A DNA stretch of 64,000 nucleotides, taken from NCBI RefSeq assembly GCF_001620365.2, contig NZ_LQMT02000019.1, positions 198,912 through 262,911 on the forward strand, given 5' to 3'. A program made the position numbers and the translations under genes. Within the stretch, counting starts at the first letter, position 1; each line of letters begins with the position of its first letter. Origin of the DNA: Amycolatopsis keratiniphila subsp. keratiniphila (GTDB lineage Bacteria > Actinomycetota > Actinomycetes > Mycobacteriales > Pseudonocardiaceae). Under the pieces are notes generated by a model. The model had not been told where the DNA came from. It made no database searches and saw nothing but the letters and a program-made list of their open reading frames with translations. Shown one piece after another: positions 38,546 to 47,203 of this stretch.

Positions 38546-40114
38546 ATGAAACGGAGAACACCCCTGGCCGGTGTCGCGGTGGCGACCCTGGCCTTGCTGG
38601 GGCAGACATTGATCTCTTCGGGTACCACCGCGCAGGCGGAATCCCTGCTGTCGGCGGGCAAACCGACCACCACATCGTCGGTGGAGACCACCGAGTTCGC
38701 CGGCGGCAACGCGGTCGACGGCAGCACCACGACCAGATGGGCCAGCGAGGAAGGCGTCGATCCGCAGTGGATCGCCGTCGACCTCGGCGGGACCGCGACC
38801 ATCACCAAGGTCAGGCTGAACTGGGAAGTCGCCTACGCCAAGACCTACAAGATCCAGGGCTCGGCCGACGGCCGGACCTGGACCGACATCAAGTCGGTCA
38901 CCGGCGGGAACGGCGCCATCGACGAACACCTGGGCCTCAACGCGTCCGCGCGCCACATCCGTATCCATGGCACGGCCCGCGGTACGACCTACGGCTATTC
39001 GCTGTGGGAGCTGGAGGTCTACGGCGACCGCGTCGGCGGCGGCGACACGCAGGCGCCGACGGTGCCCACCGGTCTCACCGCGACGGGCAGCACCACGAAC
39101 AGCGTTTCACTCGGCTGGACCGCGTCCACCGACAACGTCGGAGTCACCGAGTACGAGGTGCTCCGCGACGGGAACGTCGTCGGGACCACGGCGACGACCA
39201 CGTACACCGACTCCGGGCTGGCATCCGGAGTGGAGTTCGGCTATTCCGTGCGGGCGCGGGACGCGGCTGGGAACGTCTCCGCGGCGAGCTCGGTGGTCAA
39301 GGCCTCCACGCAGCCTGGAGGAACCGGTCCCATCACCATCGCGGTCGGGGGTGACATCGCCAACCCCGAGCTCTTCTCGACGCATCAGGCGACGGCGAAC
39401 CAGGTCGCCAGGATGAACCCGCAGTACGTGCTGACCGTCGGGGACAACCAGTACCACAAGGGCACCATTTCCGAGTACCGCGCCCATTACGACAAGACGT
39501 GGGGCAAGTTCAAGAGCATCACCAAACCCACGACGGGCAACCACGAGTGGGACGACCAGCTCAGGGGCTACAAGGAGTACTTCGGCGCGATCGCGTACCC
39601 GAAGGGCTTGCCGTACTACAGCTACGACATCGGCGACTTCCACTTCGTCGCGATGGATTCGAACCCGATCTACGGTGGCGGCGGTTCCGAGCAGGTGGCC
39701 TGGCTGCGCGACGACCTGGCGAAGAACACCAAGGCCTGTGTCATCGGGTACTGGCATCACCCGCGGTTCAACTCGGGCGAATACGGCGACAAGAAGCAGA
39801 TCGCCCCGTTGTGGAACGAGCTGGCCAAGGTGAAGGCGGACATGGTGATGTCCGGGCACGACCATCACTACGAGCGGACGAAGCCGCTGGACGTCAACGG
39901 GCACGTCGACGAGGCCAACGGCGTGCGCTCGGTCATCGCCGGCATCGGCGGGGACTACCTCTACACGAATTACAAGGAGCGTGAAGGGGTGGAGAAGATC
40001 TTCGCCAAGCACGGCGTCATGAAGCTGATGCTGAACGGGAAGTCCTACTCCTGGGAGATCGTCGACACCAACGGGAACGTGCTCGACAAGGCGGGTCCGT
40101 ACACCTGCCGCTGA
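38546..40114 (+). CDS. Secreted metallophosphatase with F5/8C and FN3 domains (copy 1)
   Basis: A protein of 522 residues: signal peptide (about 1-31, ending TAQA), discoidin (F5/8 type C) domain (about 35-160; AVDGSTTTRWAS, ELEVYG), FN3 domain (about 170-255; PTGLTATGSTTNSVSLGWTAS, EYEVLRDG), and a purple-acid-type calcineurin-like phosphatase domain (about 262-515) with GGDIAN, TVGDNQYHKG, GNHEWDD, GYWHHPRF and SGHDHHYERTKP. These metal ligands are complete. The carbohydrate-binding F5/8C domain points to action at a cell surface or polymer. GAGGAG precedes ATG 38546. A hairpin follows (40121-40150). Confidence 0.92.
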   Translation: MKRRTPLAGVAVATLALLGQTLISSGTTAQAESLLSAGKPTTTSSVETTEFAGGNAVDGSTTTRWASEEGVDPQWIAVDLGGTATITKVRLNWEVAYAKTYKIQGSADGRTWTDIKSVTGGNGAIDEHLGLNASARHIRIHGTARGTTYGYSLWELEVYGDRVGGGDTQAPTVPTGLTATGSTTNSVSLGWTASTDNVGVTEYEVLRDGNVVGTTATTTYTDSGLASGVEFGYSVRARDAAGNVSAASSVVKASTQPGGTGPITIAVGGDIANPELFSTHQATANQVARMNPQYVLTVGDNQYHKGTISEYRAHYDKTWGKFKSITKPTTGNHEWDDQLRGYKEYFGAIAYPKGLPYYSYDIGDFHFVAMDSNPIYGGGGSEQVAWLRDDLAKNTKACVIGYWHHPRFNSGEYGDKKQIAPLWNELAKVKADMVMSGHDHHYERTKPLDVNGHVDEANGVRSVIAGIGGDYLYTNYKEREGVEKIFAKHGVMKLMLNGKSYSWEIVDTNGNVLDKAGPYTCR

Positions 40115-40120
40115 CGGATG

Positions 40121-40150
40121 GGGCCCGGTGCCGTACGCGGCGCCGGGCCC
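40121..40150 (+). terminator. Hairpin between the two phosphatase genes
   Basis: Arms gggcccggtgcc and ggcgccgggccc around gtacgc pair with one mismatch, seven nt after the first stop. Confidence 0.6.
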
Positions 40151-40194
40151 GGTCCGTGTTCCACCCACGACGTAGGCCCAACCAGGAGTAACAG

Positions 40195-41763
40195 GTGAAT
40201 CGAATGGTGCAGCCGGGCACCGCCGCGATCGCGGCGATCGTCCTGCTCGCTCAGCCCGTGATCGCTTCCAGCGCCACGGCCGGACCGGTGGAATCACTGC
40301 TGTCGGTCAACAAACGGACCACGACTTCCACCGTCGAGAACGAGAGTTTCAGTGGCGCTCTCGCCGTCGACGGCGATTCGACGACCCGGTGGGCGAGCCT
40401 GGAGGGCGATCCACAGTGGATCGCGGTCGACCTCGGCGGCCCGGCGGACATCAGCCGGATCAAGGTCCTCTGGGAATCCGCGCATGCGAAGGACTACCAG
40501 GTCCAGGCGTCCGACGACGGCCAGAACTGGCGCGACGTGAAGACCGTGGTGGGTAGCGACGGCGGCCTCGACGAGTTCACCGGCCTGAACACCTCCGCCC
40601 GGCACGTCCGGATCTTCGGCACGGCACGGGCGACCGTTTACGGATACTCGTTGTGGGAGCTGGAAATCTACGGCGTCCGGACCGGCGACGGCGACATCCA
40701 GCCGCCGTCGGTGCCGACCGGGCTCCGGCAGGCGTCGTCCACCACCGAGAGCATCACGCTCGGCTGGGACCCGGCGAGCGACAACGTCGGGGTCGTCGAA
40801 TACGAGATCCTGCGCAACGGCAACGTCATCGGCAGGTCCGCGACGACGTCCTACACCGACACGTCGCTGGCGTCGGGCTTCGACTTCCAGTACGCGGTGC
40901 GGGCGCGGGACGCGGCGGGGAACCTGTCCGGTTCGACCGCGCCGGTGAAGGCGGCCACCCGGCCGACACCGTCCGACGGCATCGTCATCGCGCTCGCCGG
41001 CGACATCGCCAAGCCGGAGCTGCCTTCCGAACACCAGCAGACGGCGGCGTTGGTCGGCAAGATCAACCCGCGGTACGTGCTGACGGTCGGCGACAACCAG
41101 TACGTAGACGGCACCATCGAAGAGTTCCGGACCTACTACGACAAGACCTGGGGCAGGTTCAAGAAGATCACCAAACCCACTCCGGGCAACCACGAGTGGA
41201 ACAACGAGCTGGCGGGGTACAAGCAGTACTTCGGGAAGATCGCGACGCCGAAGGGGAAGCCGTACTACAGCTTCGACGTCGGTGACTTCCACTTCGTCGC
41301 GCTCGATTCGGACCCGGTGTACAACGGCGGCGGCGCCGAGCAGGTGGCGTGGCTGCGCAAGGACCTCGCGAAAACCAAGAAGTCCTGTGTCGCGGGCTAC
41401 TGGCACCACCCTCGCTTCAATTCGGGGAACTCCGGTGACGCGAAGAGCGTGGCGCCGTTGTGGAACGAGCTGGCCAGGGCGAAGGCGGACGTCGTGTTCG
41501 CCGGGCACGACCACCATTACGAGCGGACGAAGCCGCTGGACGTCAACGGGCACGTCGACGAAGCCAACGGCGTGCGCTCGGTCATCGCCGGTATCGGTGG
41601 CGACAGCCTGTACCTCGATTACAAAGCCCGCGAAGGCGTCGAGAAGATCCTGGGCAAGCACGGGGTGATGAAGCTGGTCCTCAAGGGAAAGACCTATTCC
41701 TGGGAAATCATCGGCACCAACGGCGAACTGCTCGACAAAGCAGGTCCGTACCGCTGCCGGTGA
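40195..41763 (+). CDS. Secreted metallophosphatase with F5/8C and FN3 domains (copy 2)
   Basis: A protein of 522 residues, the same length and order of domains as copy 1, with which it is alignable without visible gaps over nearly its whole length. The metal-site motifs are kept: LAGDIAKPELP, TVGDNQYVDG, GNHEWNNEL, GYWHHPRFNSG and AGHDHHYERTKP. Differences cluster in the signal peptide and the FN3 loops. It is a recent tandem duplication whose copies have begun to diverge. GTG 40195 has AGGAG six nt upstream; ATG 40204 is possible. Confidence 0.92.
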   Translation: MNRMVQPGTAAIAAIVLLAQPVIASSATAGPVESLLSVNKRTTTSTVENESFSGALAVDGDSTTRWASLEGDPQWIAVDLGGPADISRIKVLWESAHAKDYQVQASDDGQNWRDVKTVVGSDGGLDEFTGLNTSARHVRIFGTARATVYGYSLWELEIYGVRTGDGDIQPPSVPTGLRQASSTTESITLGWDPASDNVGVVEYEILRNGNVIGRSATTSYTDTSLASGFDFQYAVRARDAAGNLSGSTAPVKAATRPTPSDGIVIALAGDIAKPELPSEHQQTAALVGKINPRYVLTVGDNQYVDGTIEEFRTYYDKTWGRFKKITKPTPGNHEWNNELAGYKQYFGKIATPKGKPYYSFDVGDFHFVALDSDPVYNGGGAEQVAWLRKDLAKTKKSCVAGYWHHPRFNSGNSGDAKSVAPLWNELARAKADVVFAGHDHHYERTKPLDVNGHVDEANGVRSVIAGIGGDSLYLDYKAREGVEKILGKHGVMKLVLKGKTYSWEIIGTNGELLDKAGPYRCR

Positions 41764-41778
41764 CGGGGAAGGAGACGG

Positions 41779-42810
41779 GTGAAACTTCCGGTGAAGTTCG
41801 TCGTGGCGCTGGCGGGTGTCGCCGCCCTCGTCGCCGCTTCGGTGGTGTACGTGGTGCAGGCCAAGGCGAACAGCCCCGAGCGGCAGGCGGCCGACGCGAC
41901 GGTCGCGGTGGACACCTCGGGGCAGGTCGTACTGGGAGAGCAGGGAAGACTGCTGTTCCGCAACGGGGCGCCGGGGCCGGGGTACGGCAACGTCGCCTCG
42001 GTCCCCGTCTCCGATCCCGGCGGGCCGCGGCGGATCAGCTCGCTCACCTGCGAACGGTTCTACACCGCGGCCGCGGGAGGCCTGTGCCTGGCGAAGGAGT
42101 CCGCGCCGATGGCGGGCGCGGTCGCCCGGTTCGTCGATCCCGCGCTCGGCGAGGTCAAACGCGTCGATGTGCCCGGAATCCCCAACCGCGCGAAGCTCTC
42201 ACCCGGCGGCCGGATGGGCAGCTGGACCACGTTCGTCACCGGTGACTCCTACTCGACACCCGGCACCTTCTCGACGCGTACGGCCATCATGGATCGTGAG
42301 TTGAACGAGCTGTCGAGCAACATCGAGGGCATCCCGCTGCGGATCGGGGACGTGTCCCATCGTGGCGAGGACGTCAACTACTGGGGCGTCACGTTCGCCG
42401 CGGACGAGCGGACGTTCTACGCCACGGTCGCCACCGGTGGGCGGACCTATCTGGTGCAGGGCGACAACGCCGCGTGGAACGCCCGCACGCTGCGGGAAAA
42501 CGCGGAATGTCCTTCGCTGTCGCCGGACGGGAAGAAGCTCGCGTTCAAGAAGCGGGTGGCGGAGGGCGACGTCAACCCGTGGCGGGAACACGTCCTGGAC
42601 CTGGCCACGATGCGCGAAACCCCGCTCGCGGAGACGCGCAGTGTGGACGACCAGGTGGTGTGGCTCGACAACGACACGATCGGGTACAGCCTGCCGCGCG
42701 GGGACGGGAAGGAAAGCGACATCTGGGCCGTGCCCGCGGACGGAAGCGGGGCGGCACGGCTGCTGGTTCCGTTCGCTTCGTCGCCGTCGGTCACGGGCGG
42801 TTCCCGGTAG
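41779..42810 (+). CDS. TolB-like beta-propeller protein, membrane-anchored
   Basis: A protein of 343 residues: an N-terminal membrane anchor or signal (FVVALAGVAALVAASVVYVV), then WD40-like/TolB propeller repeats, including NAECPSLSPDGKKLAFKKR, HVLDLATMRETPLAETRSVDDQVVWLDNDTIGYSLPRGDGKESDIWAVPADGSG. Its job is unknown; it may scaffold or sense extracytoplasmic components with the phosphatases. It starts 15 nt after the second phosphatase, so it shares their transcript. GTG 41779 follows AAGGAG. Confidence 0.82.
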   Translation: MKLPVKFVVALAGVAALVAASVVYVVQAKANSPERQAADATVAVDTSGQVVLGEQGRLLFRNGAPGPGYGNVASVPVSDPGGPRRISSLTCERFYTAAAGGLCLAKESAPMAGAVARFVDPALGEVKRVDVPGIPNRAKLSPGGRMGSWTTFVTGDSYSTPGTFSTRTAIMDRELNELSSNIEGIPLRIGDVSHRGEDVNYWGVTFAADERTFYATVATGGRTYLVQGDNAAWNARTLRENAECPSLSPDGKKLAFKKRVAEGDVNPWREHVLDLATMRETPLAETRSVDDQVVWLDNDTIGYSLPRGDGKESDIWAVPADGSGAARLLVPFASSPSVTGGSR

Positions 42811-42826
42811 GCAGGTGACGCGAGGC

Positions 42827-43864
42827 TCAGCCGAGGTGGAGGGCGGTACCGAGGCTCTCCGCCCGGGCCTGCGCGGAGACCGCCGCGTACAGCGCGACGT
42901 CGAGGACTCCCATCCCGAACGGGTTCAGCACCACATACGGCGACGCGACCCCGTCCGCACGGTGCCGTCCCGTCAGGATCCCACCCAACGTGCCGTCGAG
43001 GGGGCGTGCCGGCCCGGTGGAATCGGGGCGCCCGAACAGGCCTTCCGCCATCAGGCGGCCCAGCGGCCGGCGCGGGTTGTCGGCCACCAGGTCCACGTCG
43101 TCGACGTACACCGCCGCCGCGTCGCGGAACGCCGCGTCCGTCAGGTCGCCGAGGGAGACGTTGATCAGCAGCGCACCCGACGAGGCCCAGTCCGGCTCGA
43201 CGTAGCCTGTGTCCATCGTGGTCGTGAACACGGCGATTTCGGCCGCGGACACCGCTTCCCGCGCGCTCGAGCAGACCTGCGCCGAGATCCCGGGCAGGGT
43301 GGCGGCCAAGGCTTGCGCGGCGTCCGGAGACCGGTCGTACAGCGTGACCTTCCGCAGCGAGGGCAGCCGTTCGGCGAGCAGCGCGGCGTGCATCCGACCC
43401 TGAGCACCGCAGCCGACGACGGCCAGGGAAACCGCTCCGCCGTATCCGAGCGCGTCCACCCCCACCGCGCTCACCGCCGCCGTCCGGACCGCGCTCAGCA
43501 GGCCTGCCTCCATGATCGTGGTGATCCGGGCGGTCTCCGCGTCGAAGCACAGGCCGATCCCGCCCGCGCGTTCCAGCCCGATGGCGGGATTGGACACGCT
43601 GGCGTTGATGATCTTCATCCCGTACGCCGACCGCACCGCGCCCGGCATCCCGATCGACCGGGTGTAGGCGCCTCGGGAGTTCTCCCAGCGCAAGTAGGCC
43701 TCGGCGGGCAGGAGACTGATGCCGCGGTCGTGGTCGGCCAGTGTTTCGCGGACGACGTCGACCGGGTCGAGGTTCGTCAGGCACTTGCGGACCTCTTCAC
43801 GGGACAGCATCGTCACCTCGCCCGTACCGGACAGGCCGCTCTCGGCCACGTCGAACCAGCTCAC
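42827..43864 (-). CDS. sbnB: SbnB-type diaminopropionate biosynthesis enzyme
   Basis: A protein of 345 residues of the ornithine cyclodeaminase fold. NAD motif VSLAVVGCGAQGRMHAALLAERLPSLR; YGMKIINASVSNPAIGLERAGGIGLCFDAETARITTIMEAGLLSAVRTAAVSAVG holds the usual Lys and Arg-Thr contacts. SbnB oxidatively hydrolyses N-(1-amino-1-carboxyl-2-ethyl)-glutamate to L-2,3-diaminopropionate and 2-oxoglutarate, using product of SbnA. The call rests on SbnA being in the same operon. GTG 43864 overlaps the stop of the carbamoyltransferase gene in GTGA; a longer frame upstream is antisense noise. Confidence 0.87.
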   Translation of the reverse strand: MSWFDVAESGLSGTGEVTMLSREEVRKCLTNLDPVDVVRETLADHDRGISLLPAEAYLRWENSRGAYTRSIGMPGAVRSAYGMKIINASVSNPAIGLERAGGIGLCFDAETARITTIMEAGLLSAVRTAAVSAVGVDALGYGGAVSLAVVGCGAQGRMHAALLAERLPSLRKVTLYDRSPDAAQALAATLPGISAQVCSSAREAVSAAEIAVFTTTMDTGYVEPDWASSGALLINVSLGDLTDAAFRDAAAVYVDDVDLVADNPRRPLGRLMAEGLFGRPDSTGPARPLDGTLGGILTGRHRADGVASPYVVLNPFGMGVLDVALYAAVSAQARAESLGTALHLG

Positions 43865-44787
43865 GCCAAGTCCTCCCCGCCGCACCATTCGAGCGCGGCC
43901 ATCGCGCTGTACAGCTTGTTCTCCGCCTGCGCGAAGGCGACGGAACGCGGTCCGTCGAGCACGTCGGCCGTGACCTCCTCGCCCCGGTGCGCGGGCAGGT
44001 CGTGCAGGAACAGCGCGTCCGGACTGGTCCGCCAAAGGTCCGCGGTCACCTGGAACGGCGCGAACACCGTGCGCCAGCCGGGGTCCGGTTTGGACGTTCC
44101 CGTGGTCTGCCATCGGGTGGTGTAGACGATGTCGACGCCGCCGGGCAGGTCGAGGACGTCGTGTCGCTCCACAATGGACGAACCGTGCCGGGCGGCGTGC
44201 TTACCCGCGCGCTCCAGGACGTCCGGGTCGACGCCGTAGCCCGGCGGAGTGCGAAGGTGCAGCTCGTTGCCCGGGAATCGGCTGAGCGCCAGCGCCAAGG
44301 CCGCCGCCGTGTTGTTGCCCTCGCCCAGGTACAGCATGCGGATGCCGTCGACGCGGCCGAAGCGCTGGACGATCGTCGTCAGATCCGCCAGCGCCTGGGT
44401 CGGGTGCTCGTCGGCGCTCATCGCGTTGACGACGGCCATCCGGTCCTGTGCGGCGATGGCCCGGAGTTCCGCCGGATCGGCCGCCGTGCGGGCCACCAGG
44501 AAGTCCAGCATCGACGACAGCACGCGTCCGGTGTCCTCGATGGACTCGCCGGTGTTGGTCTGGAGATCGTTCGGGCCGTAGGCGATGATCCGGGCGCCCA
44601 GCCGCAGCGCGCCCGCGGAGAACGCGGTGCGCGTGCGGGTGGAGGTCTTGCGGAAGTGGATGCCGACGACCGCTCCGTCCAAAGTGGAATAGGTCGCGCG
44701 CGGCCGTTCCGCCAGCAGGACGGCTCGGCGGACGATGGCTCGCAGGTCGTCGTCGGTGAGGTCGTCGAGTGAGATGAGGTGACGCAA
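43861..44787 (-). CDS. Atypical ornithine/aspartate carbamoyltransferase-like enzyme
   Basis: A protein of 308 residues. The carbamoyl-phosphate loop is intact: FRKTSTRTRTAFSAGAL, and HPTQALADL. The substrate side is not that of ornithine carbamoyltransferase: the Cys loop HCLP reads LHDLPAHRGEEV, and the SMG loop is replaced by VDIVYTTRWQTTG. In the middle of a diaminopropionate operon the acceptor is probably that amino acid, giving a ureido amino acid such as beta-ureidoalanine (inference). The start is TTG 44787, with GAGGAG six nt upstream. It overlaps sbnB by 4 nt. Confidence 0.85.
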   Translation of the reverse strand: MRHLISLDDLTDDDLRAIVRRAVLLAERPRATYSTLDGAVVGIHFRKTSTRTRTAFSAGALRLGARIIAYGPNDLQTNTGESIEDTGRVLSSMLDFLVARTAADPAELRAIAAQDRMAVVNAMSADEHPTQALADLTTIVQRFGRVDGIRMLYLGEGNNTAAALALALSRFPGNELHLRTPPGYGVDPDVLERAGKHAARHGSSIVERHDVLDLPGGVDIVYTTRWQTTGTSKPDPGWRTVFAPFQVTADLWRTSPDALFLHDLPAHRGEEVTADVLDGPRSVAFAQAENKLYSAMAALEWCGGEDLA

Positions 44788-44797
44788 GGGGAGCTCC

Positions 44798-45784
44798 TCA
44801 GGAAATCGTGGCCAGGGCGCGGGCGGGCACTTCGCCGAAATGACCGAGGACCCACGCGTCGGAGTAGATGGTGTCGAGATAGCGGTTGCCGTCGTCGGGA
44901 AAGACGAGCACGCACCGGGAGCCTGGCGGGATGCGGTCGCGCAACTTCGCCAGCGCGGCCACGGTCGCACCGGAGGAACCGCCCGCGAGGATGGCTTCGC
45001 GGGCGACGAGCGTCCGGCAGGCGCGGACGCATTCGAGATCGGTCACGTGCACGACTTCGGCCATCGCGGAGGTGTCGACCAGCGGCGGCCGCCGTCCGGC
45101 GCCGTGGCCCGGGATCCGGCGTTCTTCCGTCGGCACGTGGAAGATCGCGCTGCCGGCGGCGTCGACCGCGATCAGCTTCGTGGCCAGCCCTTCGCGCCGG
45201 ATGTAGTCGGCGCATCCGCGCATCGTGCCGCCGGTGCTGACCGCGCAGAACAGGTAGTCGACGCGGCCGTCGAGCGCGTCGGCTATCTCGCGCATCGTGT
45301 GCTCGTGAGCCGCCGGGTTGAGTGGGTTCGCGTACTGATCGGGCCAGAACGCGTCCGGCAGCAGGGCGAGGAGCTCTCGGACGCGGGCGATCCGGGCGCC
45401 GAGCAGGTCGCCGTCCACCGGGGCGGTCACGACCTCGACCGTGGCGCCGTAGGCCCGCAACAGCGCGAGGGTCTGCGCGGTCGTACGGGTGTCGACCACG
45501 CACACGAGGTCGAGCCCGAAGTACGCGCACATCTGGGCGAGCCCGACGCCGAGATTACCCGACGTGGACTCGACGACCACCGATCTGCCCGGCACGAGCC
45601 TGCCGGAGCGGATTTCGCCGCGGAGCATGTTCAGCGCGGTCCGGTCCTTGACGCTGCCGCCGGGGTTGAACTTCTCCAGTTTCGCGAACACCCGGGAGCC
45701 CGTCAGTGGCACGACCCGGTCCAGGGCGACCAGGGGAGTGTTCCCGATTGTCGCGAGCACTCCGCCGATCTCAGCCGTGCTCAA
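44798..45784 (-). CDS. sbnA: SbnA-type diaminopropionate biosynthesis enzyme
   Basis: A protein of 328 residues of the cysteine synthase fold. PLP Lys in FNPGGSVKDRTALNM, phosphate-binding SGNLGVGLAQM, STGGTMRGCADYI. SbnA condenses O-phospho-L-serine with glutamate. ATIGNTPLVALDR marks the start. TTG 45784 is the first usable start, overlapping the upstream gene by 14 nt. With SbnB it makes 2,3-diaminopropionate. The distinction from O-acetylserine sulphhydrylase rests on the SbnB partner and EEIPGHGAGR-type loop (EERRIPGHGAGRRPPLVD) seen in SbnA. Confidence 0.88.
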   Translation of the reverse strand: MSTAEIGGVLATIGNTPLVALDRVVPLTGSRVFAKLEKFNPGGSVKDRTALNMLRGEIRSGRLVPGRSVVVESTSGNLGVGLAQMCAYFGLDLVCVVDTRTTAQTLALLRAYGATVEVVTAPVDGDLLGARIARVRELLALLPDAFWPDQYANPLNPAAHEHTMREIADALDGRVDYLFCAVSTGGTMRGCADYIRREGLATKLIAVDAAGSAIFHVPTEERRIPGHGAGRRPPLVDTSAMAEVVHVTDLECVRACRTLVAREAILAGGSSGATVAALAKLRDRIPPGSRCVLVFPDDGNRYLDTIYSDAWVLGHFGEVPARALATIS

Positions 45785-46715
45785 CGGACACCCGCTCTCT
45801 CGTCGCCCCCAGTGGCGGCGCGGCGACGTTCCCGCCGGAGACGACGGCGACCGTCGCCCTTCCCGACGGCCCGGCGCGCCCGCTCAGGTGGGCGGCGGTC
45901 GCCACCGCACCGCTCGGCTCGGCGACCACGCCGAACCGGGCGAACAGGAACGCCTGTGCGGCGACGATGCTCTCCTCGTCGACCGTGACGACGTCGTCCA
46001 CGAGCGTCTTGACGTGCTCCCACGCCAGTTCGCCGAGCACCGGGGCGCGCAGGCCGTCGGCGATCGTGCGGTAGGTCCGCGACACCGGCCAGCGCGTCAG
46101 GCGGCCGGTGCGAAACGAGTCGGCCGCGTCGGCGGCGAGTTCGGGCTCCACACCGACGACCCGCGTGGCCGGCGAGAACGCCTTGACCGCGACGGCGACA
46201 CCGGCGAGCAGGCCGCCGTTGCAGACCGGGACCAGGACGGTGCCCGCGTTCGGCAGGTCCGTGACGATTTCCGCGCCGACCGTGCCGTGGCCGGCGATCA
46301 CCGCGAAATCGGCCGACGTGATCAGGGTGGCACCGGTGCGGGCCAGGAGTTCGGCCGTCGCGGATTCCCGTTCGGCCGGTGGCACGACGAGCACTTCGGC
46401 GCCGAGTGCGCGGACCGCGTCGACCTTCAACGCGGGCGCAGTTCCGGGTAGTACGACCGTGGCCTTCAGCCCTTGGCGGGCCGCGGCGTAGGCGACCGCG
46501 CGGCCGTGGTTGCCGGACGACTGGGCCAGCACGTGGCCCGTCAGCCCGGCGACCGCGTTGAGCGCGCCGCGGACCTTGAACGAGCCGGTCCGCTGCCGGT
46601 TCTCCGGTTTGATCCACAGTCCGCCGACCGGCCCGAGCACGGGGGTGCGGCGCACGGAGCACCGGATCCGGTCGGCCGCCCGCGCGACGTCGGCCCCGGT
46701 CACCAGACGCGTCAT
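45771..46715 (-). CDS. Threonine dehydratase/serine racemase-like PLP enzyme
   Basis: A protein of 314 residues, fold-type II PLP. PLP Lys in RTGSFKVRGALNA, Asn loop SSGNHGRAVAYAA, phosphate loop VCNGGLLAGVAV in place of the usual tetraglycine. No ACT domain is present. Candidate activities are dehydration or racemisation of serine, or ammonia-lyase action on a related amino acid. First gene of the diaminopropionate operon, so it probably prepares or modifies an intermediate, or protects the host by degrading it. ATG 46715; a terminator lies about 100 bp upstream. Confidence 0.85.
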   Translation of the reverse strand: MTRLVTGADVARAADRIRCSVRRTPVLGPVGGLWIKPENRQRTGSFKVRGALNAVAGLTGHVLAQSSGNHGRAVAYAAARQGLKATVVLPGTAPALKVDAVRALGAEVLVVPPAERESATAELLARTGATLITSADFAVIAGHGTVGAEIVTDLPNAGTVLVPVCNGGLLAGVAVAVKAFSPATRVVGVEPELAADAADSFRTGRLTRWPVSRTYRTIADGLRAPVLGELAWEHVKTLVDDVVTVDEESIVAAQAFLFARFGVVAEPSGAVATAAHLSGRAGPSGRATVAVVSGGNVAAPPLGATRERVSVEHG

Positions 46716-46807
46716 CGGGTCACTCCGCCGAACTCCTTCACCCCAGCCGGTCCGAAGTGGACCTCGGCCGATTCAACTGGGGCCGGACCGGTGCGGTCCA
46801 TGAACAA

Positions 46808-46842
46808 CCGACCGGAACTTCGGGGTTGGAAGTTCCGGTCGG
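46808..46842 (-). terminator. Terminator between catC and the diaminopropionate operon
   Basis: Perfect 14-bp arms ccgaccggaacttc (46808-46821) and gaagttccggtcgg (46829-46842) around ggggttg. It ends the cat operon and separates the two minus-strand units. Confidence 0.75.
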
Positions 46843-46896
46843 CGGAGCTCGTTCACCGACCGGAACGGCGGGCACACGGACCGCGATCGAGCTGCG

Positions 46897-47178
46897 TCAG
46901 CCCATGACCTTCGACGGATGCGTCGCCAGCGGCGTGACCTCGATGTCCATGTACGGGAACAACGGCAAACCGGACAACAGCGTGTGCAGCTCGTCGTGGT
47001 CCGCGACGTCGAGGATCGAGAAGTTGGCGTACTCGCCCGCGATCCGCCAGAGCTGCGGCCACTTGCCTTCGCGTTGCAGCCGCTGGCTGTACGCCTTTTC
47101 CCGCGCGATGATGTCGGTCCGCTCCGCCAGGTCGAGGTCCGGCGGCAGGCGAACGTCCATGCGAACGTGGTAGAGCAT
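46897..47178 (-). CDS. catC: Muconolactone isomerase
   Basis: A protein of 93 residues, the normal length of CatC. It has MLYHVRMDVRLPPDL, REKAYSQRLQREGKWPQLWRIAGEYANFSILDVADHDELHTLLSGLPLFPYMDIEVTPLATHPS, the whole family pattern. It converts muconolactone to 3-oxoadipate enol-lactone in the catechol branch of the 3-oxoadipate pathway. Last gene of the unit, starting 25 nt after catA. Confidence 0.96.
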   Translation of the reverse strand: MLYHVRMDVRLPPDLDLAERTDIIAREKAYSQRLQREGKWPQLWRIAGEYANFSILDVADHDELHTLLSGLPLFPYMDIEVTPLATHPSKVMG

Positions 47179-47203
47179 CGATCACTCCAAAAAGGACATT
47201 CGG

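Noticed and set aside
44798..45784. O-acetylserine sulphhydrylase (cysteine synthase)
   Set aside because: The fold fits, but SbnB in the same operon and the downstream loop pattern favour SbnA.
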